The notes under the pieces are model-generated. The model saw only the letters and a list, made by a program, of their open reading frames with translations. It was not told the origin of the DNA and made no database searches. A DNA stretch of 64,000 nucleotides from contig JACKIN010000010.1 of the NCBI GenBank assembly GCA_020638495.1, positions 1-64,000 on the forward strand. Direction: 5' to 3'. Positions 59,356 through 64,000 of this stretch are shown in pieces (the first letter of the stretch is position 1; every line of letters begins with the position of its first letter). Source of the DNA: Geminicoccaceae bacterium (GTDB lineage Bacteria > Pseudomonadota > Alphaproteobacteria > Geminicoccales > Geminicoccaceae). The position numbers and the translations under genes were made by a program.

Positions 59356-59455
59356 GATGGTCAGGGCTGCCTCTCCTTTGGGGTTCGGCTGAAGCACAGC
59401 ATAGCAACTGACGGGCGCTTGTGAACCGGGCCACGCGGAAGCGGTATTGCATCCC

Positions 59456-60529
59456 TCAGGAAGGTCGCGTGACCTCGCGGATCAGGTCGTGGACGAAACG
59501 CATCTTCGTTTCCGATGGCTCCGCCAGCACGAACGGGTAGAGGTCGGGCTGGCCCATGCTGCGGTTGAGGCTGTTCAGGGCCACGGTCAGGGGCGGCCAC
59601 TCGTTCATCAGCCGGTCGAAGTCGGCGGTCCGGTACGGGAGGAAATCGATCTCGACGGCCAGCTTCGGATCGTCGATCGCGCGTGGCCGCGTGGTCACGC
59701 CGTGGGCATGCGCCGTCTCCAGCGTGTCGACCATGTGGAAGTAGTGCGCCCAGGTCTCGGCCCAGTCCTCCCAGGGATGGGCCGAGGCGTAGGCGCTGAC
59801 GAACCGGCTCGGCCAGTCGGCCGGCGGCCCGTTGGCATGATGCCGCTCGAGCGCCTGGCCGTAGTCGTCCCGCTCGTCACCGAAGAGGGCGCGAAAGGCG
59901 TCGAGCCGGCCGCCGTCCCGGATCAGCCGTTCCCAGTAGTAGTGCCCGACCTCGTGGCGGAAATGCCCGAGCAGGGTGCGGTAGGGCTCGGCCATGCTGG
60001 TGCGCGCCTGCTCGCGGGCGGCGGGGTCCGCTTCGCTGAGGTTGAGCGTGATGAGGCCCTCGGCATGGCCGGTCATCACCCGCTCGTCATCGCGAAAGCT
60101 GCAGGCCTCGTCCGAGAGGAACTCGAAGGCGAGCCCGGTGTCCGGCTCCTCCCGCTTGCTGGCGAGCGGGAGGCCGAAGCGGAGAAGACTGTAGATCAGC
60201 CGGTGCTTGGCCGCCTCGACGTCCTGCCAGAGCTGCAGGTGACGCTGATTGGTGAGGTCGGGCACCGTCCGGTTGTGGTCGCAGGCCCGGCAATAATCGA
60301 TCTCCGACTCCGCCGGGACCAGCCAGTTGCAGGCCCCGTGCACGGCATTGGCGCACCAGCGATAGGCCTCCTCCGGCAAATCCAGCGGCCGGAGGAGCTC
60401 GCCGTCCGTCTCGAGCGTGGCGAGCGAGGTGCGCTCCGCGACGAAGCCGAGCGACCGCCCGCAGCGCTGGCAGAGGGCGTTCTCGAAGAACAGGAGCTGG
60501 CCGCAATCGGCGCAGGTGAAGAGCTTCAA
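59456..60529 (-). CDS. Putative zinc-binding metallopeptidase with N-terminal zinc ribbon
   Basis: A 357-residue protein. An N-terminal zinc ribbon (FTCADCGQLLFFENALCQRCG) and a second Cys pair (DYCRACDHNRT near residue 80) precede a metallopeptidase-like core with HFRHEVGHYYWERLI near residue 192 (HExxH) and WEDWAETWAHYFHMVDTLE near 255, which may supply a further ligand. This is the uncharacterised family annotated as putative zinc-binding metallopeptidases, cytoplasmic by sequence. It lies between glgE and the NAGGN operon on the same strand. Its substrate is unknown. Confidence 0.82.
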   Translation of the reverse strand: MKLFTCADCGQLLFFENALCQRCGRSLGFVAERTSLATLETDGELLRPLDLPEEAYRWCANAVHGACNWLVPAESEIDYCRACDHNRTVPDLTNQRHLQLWQDVEAAKHRLIYSLLRFGLPLASKREEPDTGLAFEFLSDEACSFRDDERVMTGHAEGLITLNLSEADPAAREQARTSMAEPYRTLLGHFRHEVGHYYWERLIRDGGRLDAFRALFGDERDDYGQALERHHANGPPADWPSRFVSAYASAHPWEDWAETWAHYFHMVDTLETAHAHGVTTRPRAIDDPKLAVEIDFLPYRTADFDRLMNEWPPLTVALNSLNRSMGQPDLYPFVLAEPSETKMRFVHDLIREVTRPS

Positions 60530-60590
60530 GCGGTACTCCCGTCGTTGTTGCCCGGGCTCAGCCGAACCGCCGCATCGCGTCCCGCATCGC

Positions 60591-60845
60591 CTACGACATG
60601 TCGGCCCAGGCCTTCTCCATCCCCGACTTCATGTCGGCCCAGGCCTCGCCGGATGCCTTCTCCAGCTTCTCGTATTGCTGGCGGGCCGCCTTCTGCTGCT
60701 CCACCAGCTTCGCGATCTGCCGGTCGTACTCGATCCGCGCGTCGGCCGAGACCTGGTCGGCCTGGGCGCGGAGCTTGTCGATATCGGCCTGCCATTCGCG
60801 CATCTTGGCCTCGGCCTTCCTCTCGTAAGCGTCTTTCTCGGTCAT
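60591..60845 (-). CDS. Small charged coiled-coil protein
   Basis: An 84-residue protein, MTEKDAYERKAEAKMREWQA to KAWADMS, almost entirely helical with heptad-like spacing of Leu, Ile and Ala, and with about 40% charged residues. Similar short proteins are often annotated sll1863-like or stress-associated coiled coils. A GGGGAGGAACCG site precedes the ATG at 60845. The longer frame upstream is antisense-phase noise over the M42 gene. It is followed by the zinc peptidase gene. No function can be assigned. Confidence 0.72.
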   Translation of the reverse strand: MTEKDAYERKAEAKMREWQADIDKLRAQADQVSADARIEYDRQIAKLVEQQKAARQQYEKLEKASGEAWADMKSGMEKAWADMS

Positions 60846-60919
60846 CGGTTCCTCCCCGTTGTCGAATAGCCCTCGAGCATAGCCCAGGGCGGGTCGCCTG
60901 CCAAAGCGCGGTGGCGGGC

Positions 60920-62080
60920 TCAGCCCTGGCCGGCGAGCCGCACCTCCGCCGACAGGCTCTGCTCGGCCTCGGCCATGGACTGGGTGGTGAAGCCCTCGAG
61001 GCGGCCGAGCTCGATCGCGTCGCGCTGGATCTCGACCGGGCTCGTGACGTAGGCGGTGATCAGCTCGGCCAGCGAGCGCAGCGCGTGCATGTGGATGCGC
61101 TCGTAGCCGTGGCTCGCATCGACGCCGAAGGTGATGAGCGCCGTGCGGACGTCGGCACCCGCCTCGATCGCCGAGGCGCTGTCGGAGCGATAGTAGCGGA
61201 ACACGTCCTTCTGGTGGCGAATGTCGTGCTCGCGGCAGAGGCGCACCAGCTTCTTGGTCAGGTGGTAGTCGAAGGGCCCGGTCTGGTCGGCCATCGAGAT
61301 GGTGACGCCGAACTCGTCGCTGTTCTGGCCGGGTGCGGTGGTGCCGTTGTCGACGGTGACCATCGAGGCGATGTCCGGGGCGAGCAGCGACGAGGCGCCG
61401 ACGCCGACCTCCTCGGCGATCGAGAAGAGCCACCAGATGTCGACCGGTGGCTCGGCCCGGTCCTCCCGCAGCGCCTTGAGCGCTGCCAGCATGACGGCGA
61501 CGCCGGCCTTGTTGTCGAGATGGCGGGAGACGATGAAGCCGTTGTCGAGGAACTCGGTGCCGGGATCGATCGCGACGATGTCGCCGACGTCGATGCCGAG
61601 CTTCACGAGGTCCCGCCGATGGCGCGCGAAGGCGTCGACGCGGATCTCGATGTGGTCCCAGCCGACCGGCTGGGTGTCGATCTCCTCGTTGAAGGTGTGG
61701 CCCGAGGCCTTGAGCGGCAGGATGGTGCCGCGATAGGCGCCCTTCTCGCTGAAGATGGTGCAGCGGGCACCCTCGGCGAAGCGTGCCGACCAATTGCCGA
61801 TCGAGCAGATCGCCAGCCGGCCGTTCTCCTTGAGGCCGCGGACCTGGGCGCCCAGCGTGTCGAGGTGCGAGATGATCGCCCGGGCCGGGCGGCGGCTCTG
61901 GCCCGGCAGCTTGCTGCGGATGGCGCCGCGACGGGTGAGCTCGAGCGGCAGGCCGAGGCTGGTGAGCTCCGCCGAGACGGCGCGGACGACGGTGTCGGTG
62001 TAGCCTGTCGGGCTCGGGATCTGGAGCAGGCGCTCGAGCACGTCCCGGCAGTAGCCGATGTCGATGGCCAGCCGGCTCAT
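60920..62080 (-). CDS. M42-type peptidase of the NAGGN osmoprotectant system
   Basis: A 386-residue di-metal peptidase. Metal and catalytic residues are seen in RAIISHLDTLGAQ near residue 70 (His, Asp), SRHLDNKAGVAVMLAAL near 185 (bridging Asp), FSIAEEVGVGAS near 222 (Glu-Glu) and the late FGVDASHGYERIH (His). It overlaps the ngg gene by 4 bp (ATGA). Peptidases of this type are found only next to asnO-ngg and are assigned to the N-acetylglutaminylglutamine amide system, perhaps for turnover of the dipeptide. The family and operon are clear; the activity is presumed. Confidence 0.9.
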   Translation of the reverse strand: MSRLAIDIGYCRDVLERLLQIPSPTGYTDTVVRAVSAELTSLGLPLELTRRGAIRSKLPGQSRRPARAIISHLDTLGAQVRGLKENGRLAICSIGNWSARFAEGARCTIFSEKGAYRGTILPLKASGHTFNEEIDTQPVGWDHIEIRVDAFARHRRDLVKLGIDVGDIVAIDPGTEFLDNGFIVSRHLDNKAGVAVMLAALKALREDRAEPPVDIWWLFSIAEEVGVGASSLLAPDIASMVTVDNGTTAPGQNSDEFGVTISMADQTGPFDYHLTKKLVRLCREHDIRHQKDVFRYYRSDSASAIEAGADVRTALITFGVDASHGYERIHMHALRSLAELITAYVTSPVEIQRDAIELGRLEGFTTQSMAEAEQSLSAEVRLAGQG

Positions 62081-63771
62081 GCCACGGCCCCGCGCTGGCG
62101 CCGTGCGGCGAGCGGCATCGACAGGGGGAAGAGGAGGTCGACGAAGCGCTCCGCCGTCGGCTGCGGCTCGTGGTTGGCGAGGCCCGGCCGCTCGTTCGCC
62201 TCGATGAAGACGTAGTCGGCGCGGCGCGGCGACGGCACCATGAGATCGATCCCGACGACCGGGATGCCGATGGTCCGGGCCGCCGTCACCGCCGCCTCGA
62301 TGAGGGCGGGATGGACGCTGTCGGTGACGTCGTGGATCGTGCCGCCGGTGTGCAGGTTGGCGGTGCGCCGCACCTGGATCTCGCGCCCCTCGGCCGGCAC
62401 CTCGTCGAGCCCGATGCCGGCGGCGGCGAGCGCCCTGTCGGTCTCGGCATCGAGCGGGATCCGGCTCTCGCCGCCGGTCGCGGCCGATCGGCGGCGGCTC
62501 TGGCGCTGGATCAGGTCGCGCACCGTCGACTGGCCGTCGCCGATGATGTGCGCGGGGCGGCGGATGGCGGCGGCCACGACCCGATAGTCGATCACCACGA
62601 GCCGCAGGTCCTCGCCCTCGGCGCAGGCCTCGACCAGCACCCGATCGCAGAGCCGTCGCGCCTCGGCGACCGCCGCCTCGACCGAATCCATGGTGTCGAG
62701 CCCGACCGCCACGCCCCGGCCCTGCTCGCCCCGCGCCGGCTTGACCACGAGCCGGCCATGCTCCTCGAGGAAGGCGGCGAGCAGCGCCGGATCGCCCGCC
62801 TCGATCTGCGCCGGCACCCGGATGCCTTCACGCGCCAGCACCCGCCGTGTCACGGCCTTGTCGTCGCACAGGCTCATCGCCACGGCCGAGGTCAGCTCGG
62901 AGAGGCTCTCGCGGCAGGCGATGCTGCGGCCGCCGGAGACGAGGCGAAAGAAGCCGCCCTCGGCATCGACGATCTCGACGCCGATGCCGCGCCGCCTGGC
63001 CTCGTCGACGATCAGCTTGGCATAGGGGTTCAGGCCCTCGTCCGGCGAGGGCCCGAGGAACAGCTTCTCGTTGATCGGGTTCTTGCGCTTGAGGGTGAAG
63101 ACCGGGACGCGCTCGAACCCCAGCTTCTCGTAGAGGGCGATCGCCTGCTCGTTGTCGTGCAGCACCGAGAGGTCGAGCTGCGCCAACCCGGCCTCCCTGA
63201 AGTTCCGGGCGAGATGACACACCAGGGCCTCGCCGACCCCGGGCCGGGTCGCCTGCGGGTCGACGGCGAGGCACCAGAGCGAGCTGCCGTGCTCCGGGTC
63301 GCCGAAGGCACGGACATGGTCGCAACCCATGACCGTCCCGATGACGCGCCCGGTCGTGCTGTCCTCGGCGACGAGGCAGGTCACCACCCGGCTGTCGCGC
63401 CGCTGCCAGAAATACTCGGGCGCCACCGGCACCATCTTCTGCGCCAGGTAGATGCGGTTGACCTCGTCGGCATCGCGCAGCGAGTTGAGCCGGCGGATGG
63501 TGAAGCCCCGGGGCTTCCGGCGCTCCGGGCGGAAGCCCGCGAGCGCGAGGCGGAAGGTGTGCGACGGGTCGAGGAAGAGCTCTTGAGGTGCAATGGCCAG
63601 GATGACGTGCGGGTCGCTGACATAGGCCGCGATGTCGCGCCGGCCCGGCCCCTCGGCGCGGATCGCCTCGACCAGCCGCTCGGCATCGGCGAAGGTCTGG
63701 CCGAACAGCAGCCGGCCCCAGCCCATGTCGACGACGGCATTGCCGACGCCGGTGATCGCCTCGCTCGCCAT
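62077..63771 (-). CDS. ngg: N-acetylglutaminylglutamine synthetase Ngg
   Basis: A 564-residue two-domain enzyme. An N-terminal GNAT acetyltransferase (SLWCLAVDPQATRPGVGEALVCHLARNF near residue 165, then NEQAIALYEKLGFERVPVF) is fused to an ATP-grasp ligase (RLVVKPARGEQGRGVAVGLD near 340, VFIEANERPGLANHEPQPT near the end). Together they make N-acetylglutaminylglutamine, then amidated by AsnO. The ATG at 63771 is used; a TTG at 63777 would overlap the asnO stop (TTGA). It is the central gene of asnO-ngg-M42, induced by osmotic stress in relatives. Confidence 0.93.
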   Translation of the reverse strand: MASEAITGVGNAVVDMGWGRLLFGQTFADAERLVEAIRAEGPGRRDIAAYVSDPHVILAIAPQELFLDPSHTFRLALAGFRPERRKPRGFTIRRLNSLRDADEVNRIYLAQKMVPVAPEYFWQRRDSRVVTCLVAEDSTTGRVIGTVMGCDHVRAFGDPEHGSSLWCLAVDPQATRPGVGEALVCHLARNFREAGLAQLDLSVLHDNEQAIALYEKLGFERVPVFTLKRKNPINEKLFLGPSPDEGLNPYAKLIVDEARRRGIGVEIVDAEGGFFRLVSGGRSIACRESLSELTSAVAMSLCDDKAVTRRVLAREGIRVPAQIEAGDPALLAAFLEEHGRLVVKPARGEQGRGVAVGLDTMDSVEAAVAEARRLCDRVLVEACAEGEDLRLVVIDYRVVAAAIRRPAHIIGDGQSTVRDLIQRQSRRRSAATGGESRIPLDAETDRALAAAGIGLDEVPAEGREIQVRRTANLHTGGTIHDVTDSVHPALIEAAVTAARTIGIPVVGIDLMVPSPRRADYVFIEANERPGLANHEPQPTAERFVDLLFPLSMPLAARRQRGAVA

Positions 63772-63773
63772 GC

Positions 63774-64000
63774 TCAAATCCCGTGCTGCTGCAGCCACAT
63801 CTCGAGCAGGGCCACCTGCCAGAGCTCGGAGCCGCGAAGCGGCGTGATATGCGCCTTGGGGTCGGCGAAGAGCTGGTCCAGATAGGTCTGCTGGAAGAGG
63901 CCACGCTCGCGCGCCGCCGGCGAGCCGAGCGCGTCCTCGACCATCGCCAGATAGGGGCCCTCCAGGTATTTCAGCGCCGGCACCGGGAAATAGCCCTTGG
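63774..64000 (-). CDS. asnO: N-acetylglutaminylglutamine amidotransferase AsnO, C-terminal end (cut by window edge)
   Basis: Only the last 75 residues are in the window: KGYFPVPALKYLEGPYLAMV through ERGLFQQTYLDQLFADPKA to LWQVALLEMWLQQHGI. This is the C-terminal end of asparagine-synthase-like amidotransferases of the NAGGN operon, which amidate N-acetylglutaminylglutamine to the osmolyte NAGGN. The ngg gene starts 2 bp after its stop. The identity rests on the tail sequence and the operon partners. Confidence 0.88.
   Translation of the reverse strand, partial: KGYFPVPALKYLEGPYLAMVEDALGSPAARERGLFQQTYLDQLFADPKAHITPLRGSELWQVALLEMWLQQHGI

Noticed and set aside
59447..62215. Plus-strand open frame of 922 codons over the zinc peptidase and M42 genes
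   Set aside because: It spans several genes antisense and shows no family motif.

Overview
The window is about 70% G+C, tightly packed, and reads as the chromosome of an alphaproteobacterium, probably Rhodospirillales or Geminicoccales-like. This is an inference from the rhizobial-type glpDSTPQUV glycerol transporter operon, the NAGGN osmolyte operon, purC-purS order, a fused TreS-maltokinase and the base composition. No rRNA, CRISPR array or prophage was seen. Two tRNA genes are present, tRNA-Arg(ACG) and tRNA-Phe(GAA).

Layout. 1-3.3 kb: histidine degradation (hutH, cut by the window edge, and hutI, divergent from hutF). 3.3-8.9 kb: creA, tenA, a PhoQ/PhoP-like two-component system with a PepSY protein, a divergent PepSY-cytochrome b561 pair sharing an operator-like direct-repeat array, and copper-linked PCuAC and DUF2946-like proteins. 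8.9-16.6 kb: a PotABCD-like ABC transporter with a divergent HisD-family dehydrogenase and an SDR, probably one catabolic unit. It is split by a ClpP-like protease gene and a vapBC toxin-antitoxin pair. 16.6-28.2 kb: housekeeping and small catabolic units (psuKG, zinc peptidase, TSUP permease, purC-purS, YbhN-like protein, nadE, a LysR/D-amino-acid dehydrogenase/EamA operon, SCO1).

28.2-32.0 kb is a decayed mobile island lying exactly between the two tRNA genes. An IS256-family element with recognisable inverted repeats carries a transposase pseudogene that has been hit by several compact double-hairpin insertions. It also holds a group II intron with an intact-looking reverse transcriptase in antisense. 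The hairpin insertions are the least explained structure in the window.

32.0-50.5 kb: a winged-helix/TPR regulator divergent from an OsmC protein; an ada operon with a non-AlkB 2OG-Fe(II) oxygenase and a beta-helix protein; glgX; a SleB-like hydrolase; the full glycerol operon glpD-gpsA-glpS-glpT-glpP-glpQ-glpU-glpV with two palindromic operator candidates upstream; an alpha/beta hydrolase and cfa. 50.6-64 kb: an osmo- and carbon-stress block. GlgE, TreS-maltokinase and GlgB form the trehalose-to-alpha-glucan (GlgE) pathway. AsnO, Ngg and an M42 peptidase form the N-acetylglutaminylglutamine amide operon, cut by the right window edge.

Many genes overlap by 1-8 bp (ATGA, TGATG, TTGA or GTGA junctions), so most same-strand runs are probably operons. 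GTG or TTG starts were preferred over longer frames when a Shine-Dalgarno sequence or an overlap supported them.
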